Shown piece by piece: positions 53,816 through 64,000 of a stretch of DNA of 64,000 nt (position 1 is the stretch's first letter; each line of letters opens with the position of its first letter). Both the position numbers and the translations under genes were made by a program. The DNA lies in NCBI GenBank assembly GCA_010015745.1, contig ML978196.1:1-64000 (forward strand). The letters run 5' to 3'. Origin of the DNA: Setomelanomma holmii. Taxonomy: Eukaryota > Ascomycota > Dothideomycetes > Pleosporales > Phaeosphaeriaceae. Below the pieces are notes generated by a model. The model had not been told where the DNA came from. It saw only the letters and a list, made by a program, of their open reading frames with translations, and did no database searches.

Positions 53816-56171
53816 CTACAAATCAATCAACGGCTCATCAACCACTTTCTGCTGTTGCGGTAGCTGATTCTGCGGCGCAGACGGAAAACTCTCAGGCCCA
53901 TACCCTCCTGTCGCATACGGCGCCGGCTGCCACGCTTGACTCTCCGGTTGTTGTTGCGGTTGCTGGTTTTGCTGTTGCCAATACTGCTGTGGCGGGGCTT
54001 GTTGCGGTGGCTGACTTTGTGGCGGTGGCTGCTGATGCTGAGGAGGTGCTTGTTGCGGTGCTTGTTTCTGGTCCTGCCAATTCGGAGGTTGGTCTTGCCT
54101 TGGATAGGGTGGATTCTGCCATGCGCCGGCGGGTTGTGTTGGTGGCGGCATAGGTGTTTGTTGTGGAGCGGCGTGGTTGTACATCTGTGGTGACGAAGGC
54201 TGCTGTTGTTGAGATGGTTGCGAAGCATAGCTCTGGGTGCGTTGCATGGGTGGTTGTGATGGCTGTGCGGCATTACTGTCGCCATGATAGAAGTTTGCAC
54301 TATCGGCATCCGAGACCGTGGAAGGCGGTGCTTGCTGTAGAGGGTACTGTTGATTGGACACTTGGCGCTGAAGGCGTGGTGAAGATTGCTGGTAGCTGGT
54401 ACTAGGTGGCCGTTGCGAGAGATTTGGGTATGGTTGTGAGGGCTGTTGAGGTGGCGGGTACTGCTCAGGAGGAGCGTATGACTGCGGTTCCGCAGGAGCT
54501 CGTTTGTCGTATTGTGCGTAAGGCTGCTGTGGCGTTGTCTGGTAGCCAGGCGCATACTGTGATTGTGGTCGACCGTATGCGTCTGACGGTGCTGCATTAC
54601 CGGTGTAATAGTTCTCACCCGCAGGACCATTCTGCGTCCCAGCTCGTATGCTTGGGTACAGATTGGAGGCAGGTCGTTGTGCGGCTGGGGGCAGTCCGTA
54701 CATGGCACCAGCCTGGCTATACGTGCTCGACAGTCTTTCTTCGAGCATGCGATCGTAATACCGCACAACGGATGAGAGTTTGGCATGGAGGTCCAACAGA
54801 GTGTCGTGCTTGCTCATGGTCTCTCCATACGTACGAGCCAGTTTCGGTCGCAGTTTGCCGATGCTCTCGTACAGCTCCTGAATTTGGGGTTCTCGCAAGA
54901 TTGTGCCTGGAGCTTGATGCTGTAACCGGTCTACAAGTGTGGAGAAAAGATTGATGTTCTCGGCCTCCACGGGGGTCAGTTCGTAGTCATTTTTGGGCGC
55001 CACGAACGGCGTCGTCGAGTCCACATTCGCAGTCTGCTGCTTGAACGTCGCAGCATACTTCGTCTTCTGCTCCTCCATGTCCGCTAACGAGGCAGCAATC
55101 GCAGCTGCAAGATCTGGGTCGTCCTCTTCCTGCGACTCCTTCTTCGCTGTACCGTTCGTGCTAGGCTTCGACTGTGATTGCAACTGTGACTGCGACACGA
55201 ACCCTGACGAGCTATTGCCCTTTGCATCTTCGAGGCTCATCTCCAATGCACGTTTGAGGTCGGCATCGAAGCTGTCGTGTATGCGCGCGCTCCGCGGCTC
55301 CATTGAACCTTGATACAAGGTCTTTTGTGGCTTACTCGAGGTACCGAAGGGCCGTGGTGCCGAAGTGCCGCGAGACCGCATCGTCAGCTTCTCATAGCAG
55401 CCATCGTCAACGCGCACGGGGTCCATGATGCCCAGGTGAGGTAGTGGTATGTTTTTGCTCGAGCATGCGCCACAAAAGACGTTTCCGCAGTTGCGGCAGT
55501 GGTGTCGACGGTTCGTGAAGGTAAAGGGCGTGCGGCACCGCATGCAAACGTCTGAGTCGGTCCACTCTGGAGGTGCACTGCTGTCGAGCATGCTGCTAGC
55601 AACGTGCTCCTTGGGTGGGAATTGGTAGCCTTCGCGCTGCAGGCTGCGGTACACTTCGTTGATGTAGCCTAGGTTGGAGCGCCCTTCAGCAGCAGTTGCC
55701 CACGACTGTATCAGCTCGAGCATCTTGTTCTTGACATCGTGGTTTGGCGCGACGGACGAAGGGGCTTTGAGGAGCGACGTCATGTTGTCGAGAAACTCTC
55801 GCGAGGCGATCTCTTGAATGAAGTGTGCGCCACCGTTCTTGACGCAAGTATCTGTGAGCTGTAACTTGATCAGCAGACGCTCTGAGTGACATGCAACAGA
55901 GATTGTACATTCAGCGCAGCAAGCTGTACGTTGGGGTTCTTGTGCCCTATCCGCTTCTTCAGCGAGCGCATGGCATCTTTAGGCTGCACCGTCTTGGAGC
56001 GAATCACGTCGGAAATCTCGAGGTTTAGGGGCATGTCCTCTCTGTACACCATCAGCAACATATTCCACAGCTACACAGACTCGTAGGTGGTGCATACAAG
56101 CTTGATGAGGTAGCACGCTCGATCTGCTCATCGAGCGCGCTGTTCGTCGAGGACCCGAACCAGCCCGCCAT
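53816..56171 (-). CDS. vps27: Vps27, ESCRT-0 subunit
   Basis: Exons 56098-56171, 55909-56041 and 53816-55858 give 749 aa; introns are 56 and 50 nt. Vps27/HRS binds ubiquitinated cargo and PI3P on endosomes and recruits ESCRT-I. Domain order: VHS (residues ~1-150; MAGWFGSSTNSALDEQIERA, SDVIRSKTVQPKDAMRSLKK); FYVE zinc finger (~165-225) with WTDSDVCMRC and RRHHCRNCG; two ubiquitin-interacting motifs (DADLKRALEMSLEDAK and DDPDLAAAIAASLADME); a GAT-like helical core (NLFSTLVDRLQHQAPG). The tail is Gln/Pro-rich, with a PSAP late-domain motif in ESFPSAPQNQ and a terminal clathrin box, PLIDL. All expected Vps27 modules are present. Confidence 0.97.
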
Positions 56172-56754
56172 GGTGGTGTATAGCCTGGATGTGGGTGTTT
56201 GGTGCTTCTTCGTTCGAGTTAGGGCGTCGTTTTATGTGCTATCGGTTCTGTGGGAGCTTCCGCGGCGACGGGAATGTTCGAGATATTGCCTGCAGACGGC
56301 GTTGGCGAAGTGTGAGGTTGCTTGGCTAGCAAGCCACTGCCTGGAGGTTGACATGCATGTCTGTGCGGTGCGGCAACGAGCGTCATCGCCATTGAGCAGC
56401 CCAGAGACCAGCATACAGAACCCGATATGGCCAGTAATCGCCCACCTCGTCCCAACTCACCTCGTAGCCACAACCCTCACCGCACCACATAATCACCGCC
56501 ACAGTGCGACCGCTCTCGCAGACTTTCACGCCCACTCCCGCGCACTTGCCTTCTTTCCGTATCCCAAGACACCTCCACCCCGCCGCCGAACACAACACCG
56601 CCTCCGACAGACGAATCGTCCGCGAATACACGCCGCCCGGTTATCATACTGTGTCTGCCTCCTCCCGACTATGCGCGACGTCCCGAAGCGTAGCGTGCGG
56701 TAACGAGTGCAGCTGCTCCCTTGCCGCCCCCCACGACCCTCGCCCGCCAGCGCC
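56172..56754. promoter_or_regulatory. Divergent promoter, vps27 / Doa4-like deubiquitinase
   Basis: A 583-bp interval between the two divergent ATGs holds both promoters. No strong TATA box is seen. Confidence 0.6.
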
Positions 56755-59700
56755 ATGAACGGCTACACGAATGGCGCCCACAGCAATGGGGCAGACGGCT
56801 GGAGAGGCAGTGATGGGGCAGGCGAGTCGCGGGGCTCGGGAGGCCAATATCCACCCATCGCTGAGATAGTCGCCTCGGCATCGGAAACGGTCGAAGGGCT
56901 CAAGCATCATTCAATCAAGCACCTTCTCGAGCAGGGTCGGCACCGCTATAACAATGCAAAGTTCATGCTCAGCAGCCGTAGCCCCTTGGCGGGCGCCTAC
57001 TGGGAGTATCTCGTTGCCTACCACGTGGTTGTCGAACTGATACCACGGCACCCCGACTATTATGAGAGAGTTGAAGGCAGCCGTAACCAGGTGCATCGCG
57101 ACTTTCGAGACCTCGTCAAAGAAATCAAGTCGAGCGAAGAGCGCTTTGTGCGCATCAAGGAGATCATCAAGAATGACAACCTTAGAAATGGTGGTCACCA
57201 CAGCAGGTCTTCATCATCGTTGTCGCTATCCCGACCCGAATCGCGAAACGGTCTCCCAAAGCGCGACAACGAGCTTATGCTACCCAGCGTACCCAGCACG
57301 CTGCCACTGCCAGGCGCCCCGCCTGCTGCTCCTCAAATGTCTCCTCGCAAGAAGCCCGTGGTTCATCCGAAACCTCAGAACCTCCATGCCCGTGCCCTGC
57401 ATCAAGGTGCGCCGCCCACCAATGGTGTCAACGACCTTGCTGCGCGCTTTGCGAATCTCCGTGGCGTCGACACATCTTCTGCTCGCTCAAGCCAAGACCT
57501 TTCAGTCAAGATGCCGTCCCCTGCGGACTACCAGTCGTCGAATCGACTCAACGGGCCACGCGACATGCCACCGCCGCTTCCGAAACTGCCTATAGATACG
57601 CAATATGCAGCCTCTTTGCCAAAGGAGCCCAGTCCCACCTACAGTCCAGCGCGCAACATCTCGGGCCCCGCCAGCATCAACCCGCCTCGCAGCACGCCTA
57701 GGAGTATGAATGGCACTGGCGGCAGAAGCAATTCGCTAGCTGCATCAAGCATCTCAAGCCATGCACCCAATGCAAATGGCGTATCAGGGTCTTACTTCCC
57801 TGCCCAGCAGACATCACGCGAAACACCAGCAAGAACGAGATCCGTCAGCAAGCCTGCAGAGCTCGAGATTGATGCTGAGAAGCTCTACGACTACATCCGC
57901 ATGTTCAAAGTGCTTCTTATAGATGTGCGCTCAAGAGCAGACTTTGACTCAGGGCACGTCTACTCACGGAACATCATGTGCATAGAGCCAGAGACGTTGC
58001 GAGACGGTTATTCGGCCGACCAGCTCCAGGATCGCCTTGTGATTAGTCCTGATGAGGAGGTGGATATGTTTGACAGGCGGCAAGACTACGACGTCGTTGT
58101 GTATTATGACGAGTCGACTAAGAGTACCGAATTCTTGACCAAGCACATTCGAAGCGATACAGAAGAAGCTCTTAAGCGGCTGTTTGATACGCTGCATGAG
58201 TTCAACGCCGACAAGCCGCTAAAACGACCTCCAGTGCTGCTCAAGGGTGGTCTGGACGCATGGGTTGATATTGTTGGAACACAGGCGTTGAAGATGTCGA
58301 CAACATCAGCACTTGTTGCGAGTGGCCAGACAAGAGCTCGCGCCATTCGAAGATCGCCTGCGGCAAGCCATGCTGCGAGAGCCAACCTCCAGAAGCGACG
58401 CAGGCGGGAGTTTGTTCCCATGGACCCAGAAGAGGAGCAGAAATGGCTCGAAGAGGCCCGGAAAGGAAGAGCTCTCGTTGAGCAACCGGAAGCGGAAGGG
58501 GACGAAGACGAGCCTGCATCGCCATTCTACCGAACAACAGAGGAATTCTTGCGACGCTACCCAGAGGTCGAAGTCGAGCAGTCGATGATGTATCCTCTGT
58601 CCAGACCACCATCGAACAATCAGTATGTTGCGCCTGCTATACCGTCTGCACCGTCTCGACCTGCGCCATCCGTACCTCGAGTCAATTATGGCGGCGCACA
58701 CGAACGGCAGGTAGCACCGCAAGGGCGCAGTAATCAACCCCCAGCGTACATTGCACAGCCTCGCTATACCAATGTTCGGATGCATAGAACAGGTCTGCTG
58801 AATTTCGGCGTGACCTGTTACATGAACTCTGTGGTACAATGTCTGAGCGGCCACCTCTTGCTTTCGGATCTTTTTTTAACTGGACGGTATCAAAGAGACT
58901 TGCAAAGAGATAATTGGAAAGGGACGAAGGGAATCTTGCCTGAAGCGTATGCGACATTGGTGTCCAACCTGTTCAAAGGGGATATCAGCTCCGTGCGTCC
59001 AAGCACTTTCAGGGTATGACTAGATGATCTAGACTTGCAGACCACGTCGCTAACTGATCCCAGCGCATCTGCGGTCACTTCAACTCTCAGTGGGGTATAG
59101 ACGAACAACAAGACGCAAAAGAGTTCCTGGAGTTTGTTCTCGACTACATGCACGAAGACCTCAACATGAACTGGAACAGACAGCCGTTAAAAGCACTTAC
59201 TGAGCAGGAAGAACTGCATCGAGAACGGCTGCCGCGGCAATATGCAGCTAGAATCGAATGGGGCCGCTATCAGCACCGTGACCTTTCGCAGATTGGGGCT
59301 ATGTTTGCAGGGCAACACGCTTCACAGCTCAGTTGCCAGACGTGCGGCATTACCAGCACAACATACGAAGCTTTCTGGAGTCTGAGCTTGGAGATTCCGA
59401 ATGTTGAGTCGTGCGACCTGCGAGACTGCCTACAGTCATACTGCTCGGCGGAGCGGCTGGCAGGCGACGAGCTCTGGCGCTGTCCGAGATGCAAGAAAGA
59501 CCGTGAAGCTATGAAGAAGATTACTATTACACGTGCTCCGGACACGCTCGTGGTCCACTTCAAGCGGTTCAGTGCATCGCGAGGTGAGAATGCACGCAAG
59601 ATCCGCACACCGGTTCATTTTCCTCTGCAGTCTCTCGATATGGGACCTTTCATGGCGCCACCAATGACTCCCGAGGAAGAAGATCAAGTCGCGCGAAGCG

Positions 59701-59987
59701 CCAGAGACGGATCGGCACAATTGAGCCACATCAAGACGGACCCGGCCATGAATGGACCCTTCATCTACAATGCCTTTGCAGTCATCTGGCACATTGGAGC
59801 AACTCTCGGTAGCGGCCACTATATCGCCTTCGTGAAGGACAAGGCGAAGGGCACCTGGCGGTCGTTCAACGATGACAAGATTACCGATTTTGAGCCTGGA
59901 AATCTCGCCGCGCAGCATCGTCTGCAGAATGAGAAGGCCTATGTTGTCTTCTACGAGCGCGAGAGGGTTGCCGGCGGTGCTTTCTAG
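56755..59987 (+). CDS. Ubiquitin-specific protease, Doa4/USP8-like
   Basis: Exons 56755-59013 and 59064-59987 give 1060 aa; the 50-nt intron has GTATGA, CTAAC and CAG. Domain order is that of USP8/Doa4/Ubp5: a helical USP8-dimerisation-like region (~30-135; LLEQGRHRYNNAKFMLSSRS), a long disordered linker, a rhodanese-like domain (~385-500; FKVLLIDVRSRADFDSGHVY) and the UCH catalytic domain. The catalytic cysteine is Cys688 in GLLNFGVTCYMNSVVQCL and the histidine is His1005 in GSGHYIAFVKDK. Zn-ribbon cysteine pairs are present (CQTCG; CPRCKK). Doa4 removes ubiquitin from cargo before multivesicular-body sorting. YPEVEV and YPLSRP could bind a Bro1-type protein, but that is inference. Confidence 0.94.
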
Positions 59988-60508
59988 TACTTTTCCCGTC
60001 GGCCGTCCTCTAGGCTGGGTTGAACATACTGTGCATATGCTATGCTGTTTCGCATTGTGTCGGTGTTGATGATACTGCTTTCTTTGAAATCGTGGGTCAC
60101 AAGCATGCATTCACCCCCGATTATTTCGAGTATACCTTTTTCCCCCCATGCTTAGCGGCTGCAAGTATTTGTTCTTCGCACGGCGTGGGCTTGGATAATG
60201 ATGGCATAGGCTTTGCATGGACGGCGCATAATACCTACTCGATACCACAAATCGCAAATATCGTTTCAGCAAAATATGGCTTGCAGCTGAAATTTTCGTC
60301 AACAGCTCATGCAGGCCTGAAGTTTTCTTCGTGCGTCGTCTTGCTGCAGGGCTGAACCCTGGCCAACCGGATCCCGATGATCGGCCCGCAGCGGAGCCTG
60401 GACAACAAAAAGTTCGTTATCGTGGAAGCTTATCAGACCGCCTACCCCAGAAACAACATTCCTGCCACTGACTCCTCACTGCACATTCAAATCACACAAA
60501 AAGCAACC
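59988..60508. other. Intergenic, argininosuccinate synthase 5' flank
   Basis: 521 bp between co-directional genes. It includes the 3' flank of the deubiquitinase gene and the promoter of the arginine gene. No coding sequence is supported. Confidence 0.5.
60469..60474 (+). promoter_or_regulatory. TGACTC, candidate CpcA/Gcn4 site
   Basis: TGACTC lies 35 bp before the ATG of the arginine biosynthesis gene. A full palindromic-type TGACTCA also occurs in the first intron (60619-60625), where it may equally be part of the branch-site region. Cross-pathway control by Gcn4/CpcA of arginine genes is established; its operation here is inferred. Confidence 0.4.
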
Positions 60509-61939
60509 ATGGCAAAAGGACGCGTTTGCTTGGCCTACTCTGGTATGTTTTGATTGCATTCGAACATGCATCATTCCCCAATGGCAACGTTCTTACCAAC
60601 CAAAGCAACACACTGACCTGACTCATAGGCGGTCTCGACACTTCGACAATCCTCAAATGGCTGATTGGTACAGCAAACTTCACGACTCGCCTCAAGCGAC
60701 GAACTGACATGACCTGCAGAGGAGGGATATGAGGTCGTGTGCTTCCTCGCCAACGTTGGCCAGGAGGAGCCTTGGGATGAGGTGGAGAAGAAGGCCCTCA
60801 AGATTGGCGCTCTGAAGATGGTCATTCTCGACCTGCAGAAGGAGTTTGTCGAAGAGCTTTGCTTCCGCGCCGTACAGTGCAATGCCTCGTACGAGGGCCG
60901 CTACCTTCTCGGAACCAGCTTGGCTCGCCCAGTCATCGCCCGCGCACAGATCCGCGTCGCACAACAAGAAGGCTGTGGCTTCGTCTCGCACGGCTGCACC
61001 GGCAAGGGCAACGACCAGGTCCGCTTCGAACTCGCCTTCTACACACTCCAGCCTGACATCAAGGTCATTGCCCCATGGAGGTTGCCAGAGTTCTGCGACC
61101 GCTTCAAGGGCAGGCAGGATCTGCTGGACTATGCTGCGCAGCACGGCATCCCAGTCACATCGACCAAGGCCAAGCCGTGGTCCATGGACGCCAACTTGGC
61201 TCACTGCAGCTACGAGGCCGGTATGAAGGGTGTGACCTTTGAGTAACATCTGGCTAACGGAGCAGGTATCCTCGAGGACCCCGATGTCTCCCCACCCGAC
61301 GACATGTGGACCATGACCCAGTCACCGCTGTCTGCACCGAACGAGCCCACCGACATCACCCTCCACTTCGAGAAGGGCATCCCCTCTAAGCTTGTCACGC
61401 CCGAGAAGACCTACACCGACAGCGTCGAGCTCTTCACTGCGCTCAACAAGCTCGGCTACACCCACGGCATCGGCCGCATCGACATTGTCGAGAACCGCTT
61501 CATCGGCCTCAAGTCTCGCGGCTGCTACGACTCCCCCGCCATGACCATCCTCCGCCTCGCCCATCTCGATCTCGAGGGTCTCGTCATGGACACACAAGTG
61601 CGCAACCTGCGCGACCAGTTTGTGTCGCACAACTGGAGCTACCAGTTGTACAACGGCATGTACTTCAGCCCCGAACGCGAGTTCGTCGAGAACAGCTTGC
61701 TCTTCAGCCAGCGCCGCGTGAACGGTGAGGTGCGATTGAAGCTGTACAAGGGCAACGCGTACGTGCTCGGTCGCTCGAGTCAGACGGAGAAGCTGTACTC
61801 GGAGGAAGAGGCGTCGATGGACACGCTGGACAACTTTAGCCCCATGGACACGACTGGCTTCATTGCTATTCAGAGCATCCGGTTGAAGAAGTATGGCCTG
61901 CAGAAGGCGGAGGAGGGTGCGAATATGAGCCGTGCTTAG
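60509..61939 (+). CDS. arg1: Argininosuccinate synthase
   Basis: Exons 60509-60542, 60629-60667, 60720-61220 and 61266-61939 give 415 aa; introns are 86, 52 and 45 nt. The enzyme joins citrulline and aspartate using ATP, the penultimate step of arginine synthesis. The ATP pyrophosphatase loop AYSGGLDTS is split by the first intron. Other landmarks are GYEVVCFLANVGQEE, YEGRYLLGTSLARPVIA, SHGCTGKGNDQVRFEL, IDIVENRFIGLKSRGCYDSP and YNGMYFSPEREFVE. All three introns lie in phase 1 after a G, which is striking but common in conserved genes. Length matches yeast Arg1 (420 aa). Confidence 0.98.
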
Positions 61940-63072
61940 ATGAAAAAGGAAGGCCTTCGTACACTAAGATACCATAAGGGATGTGGAACGAGATGATAAG
62001 GCGTACAAGGACATGATAAAAAAGACTGGTGTGGGAAAAAGCTCGTGTAGCTAGCGCAAACTTGACATGATCATTTCACTATTCTCCTTGGTAATCCTGA
62101 GATATGCGTGTTCTGTGATCTCCCGTCCAGAAACGGGTTGAAATGCTCACGCTGTGATAAATTTACTTGATCGTACAGACAGCTGAAAAAGTTCGTCCCT
62201 CGATACTCTACTTTCGCCATACATACATACGCGAGGTGTAACTTAGACGAGCCGAGAGCGAGGTGAACGAAGGAAGACGAGGTGAAGACATGGTGAAGGC
62301 GCGTTGGTGCTTCCAACGCTTGAGCTAAGTATTGATGGGCTATATGCTGCTATAGCGACGTTGCGAGCTTTGATTGGTGAGAGCAGTACTTGTAGAAGTG
62401 TGCACGTTGTGACGGCTAATGTCGAGAGACGTCGGGTTGGTGAAGCACGACACAATCATTGATGGGAGAATGTGTGCCGCATGCGAAAAATGTAGAATTG
62501 CCTCGATAACTTGGGCTTGCTTTTGTCGTGTGCAACGCGAAGAGGGGCTTGGTCATCGTGGACAGCAGGACTTGTCATTCTCGTCGACTGCGTGTAATCC
62601 TTGGGTACGTTTTCGAATCTCGCGAACCGTTCCTCGTTCCTGTGCATCGTTCCATGTTCTCATAGAACGATCTGTCGTTCCGCGCCAATGTCTCCCATTT
62701 TGCGGATTGCTTTTCGTTCCGGAGGTTTCTCAGCTAATCTTGTGGTTTACCGGTCCTTTTCATGGATTACTAGTAGCTCTTGTGGGTTACCAGCTGATCT
62801 TACAAGTGGCTCGTCGCTTCTGTGGACTGCCTACGGTTCGCGCGCTGCCTGTGCATCTCTCGCACACTGGCGGTCCCGTGTTCTCGCAATTGGCAGTCAG
62901 TATCTGATGCGAGCTCATTGCGTGCGAGAAAGATTGACCGTATCTTTAGAGGAATGTGTTTTTGGTTGATCTTGCGATAGTAGCCCACTTTTGCGCGCAT
63001 TATAAGATGTTCCGTGTCTTTCTGGGCAGCAAAATGTTGCGCGAGACGTAGTAATCCAGACTTGGACGCTTG
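61940..63072. other. Intergenic, no supported gene
   Basis: 1.13 kb between convergent genes. Long plus-strand frames (162 and 122 aa) overlap in a degenerate repetitive segment and lack family resemblance. Confidence 0.5.
62715..62840 (+). repeat. Degenerate ~20-nt tandem units
   Basis: Successive stretches such as TCTTGTGGTTTACCGGTCC, TTTTCATGGATTACTAGTAG, TCTTGTGGGTTACCAGCTGA and TTCTGTGGACTGCC share a TCTTGTGGxTTACC-like core. The units are poorly conserved, so the repeat call is tentative. Confidence 0.3.
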
Positions 63073-64000
63073 TCATACCGCTATGGGAGAAGTGGTTTGA
63101 AGGTCCATGAGCAACGCCCGAGTTTGTGTCATCTCGCCATCATCCTGAGCGCCCATGACCGGTGTGTTTGCTGGTGCACCTCGCTTCAACTTTTGCTCCA
63201 GGATGAGATGGGTCAGCAGCCAGTACTCGGGCGCATGTCGATAGAAGCCGACTCCATGCGAAACCGAATGACCGGGCTCTCCAGAATTCAAGCCCGCAAG
63301 CTCGGCGTCTCGTTGCGGAGATGGCCATAGTTCTTTCCATTGCCGGAGTGCAACAGACATCGCGGACTCTTCTACAGATACAGGCGTCTTGGCGAGCGAA
63401 AGTTCGAGATGGAATGTTTGCGCGTACAATGCGCTGATAATGGTGAACATGTTCAGGACACTGAGCTGATCGAATGCTTGCCTGTAAGCACTGTTCTGGG
63501 AGGTTGCTGGCTCACAAAGAGCTTCGACAGCGCGCGTCAGAGTCAGTCGATTCGCTGGTGGTCGAAAGGCGCTACGCCATGTCTTCAAAATGACGAAACA
63601 TTCTTCGGCAGTGGTTGCGCTGAAGCAAGCTTCGGGCGAACAAAGATCGTTTGTCATTTCTAATAGTGTCATGCGAGGTGGATGACGATAGAATTGGGCG
63701 AAAGCAGAGTCGATGGCGAAGACATAGTTTGTAAGCCTAGCGACAGTCAGGCGAAGGAATTGATGTGGCTGGGTGAACCTTACCTGATCAAAGACTCTCG
63801 AACAATATACTCTTCCCAGTCGAACGAAGCGAGGTCTATGGTATTTACACTATCCAAGGACGCTTGCGCCATGCCGATGTCCCGTGTTAGCTGTCATTAC
63901 GGTTAGTTCTGAACTCAATAACAGACAGGGATAAGAGCAACGTACAAAGACCAAAGAACTGAACCGTTGACGCAGCACACGCTTTCTGCTGCACTTGCTA
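63073..64000 (-). CDS. Fungal transcription factor, C-terminal part (runs off window)
   Basis: The 3' part of a minus-strand gene. The last exon ends at TGA 63073-63075. The preceding exon includes DWEEYIVRESLIR and joins, over an intron beginning GTAAGG and ending GCTAG (about 63737-63784), to LTNYVFAIDSAFAQFYRHPP then RMTLLEMTNDL. This block and CSPEACFSATTAEECFVILK are typical of the fungal_trans region of C2H2/Zn-cluster regulators. The 5' end, including any zinc finger, is outside the window; one further exon (about 63945-64000) is visible but its splice phase was not resolved. Target genes are unknown. Confidence 0.75.

Noticed and set aside
1..64000. tRNA, rRNA, CRISPR array or bacterial operon signals
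   Set aside because: No tRNA box B/cloverleaf, rRNA-like stretch or regularly spaced identical repeats were noticed by eye; a tRNAscan run would be decisive.

Overview
The window is nuclear DNA of a filamentous ascomycete, most likely a dothideomycete. Genes are interrupted by short GT-AG introns (about 44-115 nt, often with CTAAC/CTGAC-type branch sites), genes lie close together on both strands, and the proteins match Pezizomycotina families (Pth11-like rhodopsin-domain receptor, fungal transcription factors, Ctr86/ataxin-10, Vps27, Hbs1, PTPA, Tfb3, Uri1, Tim17, argininosuccinate synthase). The species assignment is inference. I saw no tRNA, rRNA, CRISPR array or bacterial-type operon.

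Layout. 1-6565 is a transposon graveyard: a degenerate LTR retroelement (gag and protease, minus strand) and two facing copies of a pogo/Fot1-type DNA transposon. All carry stop codons of the CAG/CAA to TAG/TAA kind expected from repeat-induced point mutation (RIP). The right-hand transposon sits in the 3' end of a transcription-factor-like gene remnant (6566-7690). From 8.6 to 38.0 kb is a dense block of mostly intact genes: a cysteine-rich putative chromatin protein, PTPA, HBS1, a small Ala/Pro-rich protein, a P450 converging on a PNPOx-FNR flavoprotein, a four-helix membrane protein, the divergent pair TFB3/URI1, a Ctr86 protein carrying an HMG-box-like segment, a Pth11-like receptor, two unrecognised disordered proteins and TIM17. 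38.8-43.7 kb is a decayed island: a dynamin-like GTPase pseudogene and a second broken gene facing it. 44.1-62 kb returns to intact genes: a coiled-coil protein, an isochorismatase-fold hydrolase, a one-helix membrane protein, a probably mitochondrial alpha/beta hydrolase, a GT32-like glycosyltransferase, the divergent pair VPS27 / Doa4-like deubiquitinase, and argininosuccinate synthase. The window ends inside a zinc-finger-family transcription factor (minus strand).

Functional groupings. Two divergent pairs join genes that act together: VPS27 (ESCRT-0) with a USP8/Doa4-type deubiquitinase (both in endosomal sorting of ubiquitinated cargo), and TFB3 (TFIIH) with URI1/BUD27 (RNA polymerase assembly via Rpb5). 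The P450/flavoprotein pair is a weaker candidate for a redox couple. Exon coordinates in the entries were worked out by hand from splice signals, reading frame and family conservation; all need transcript support.
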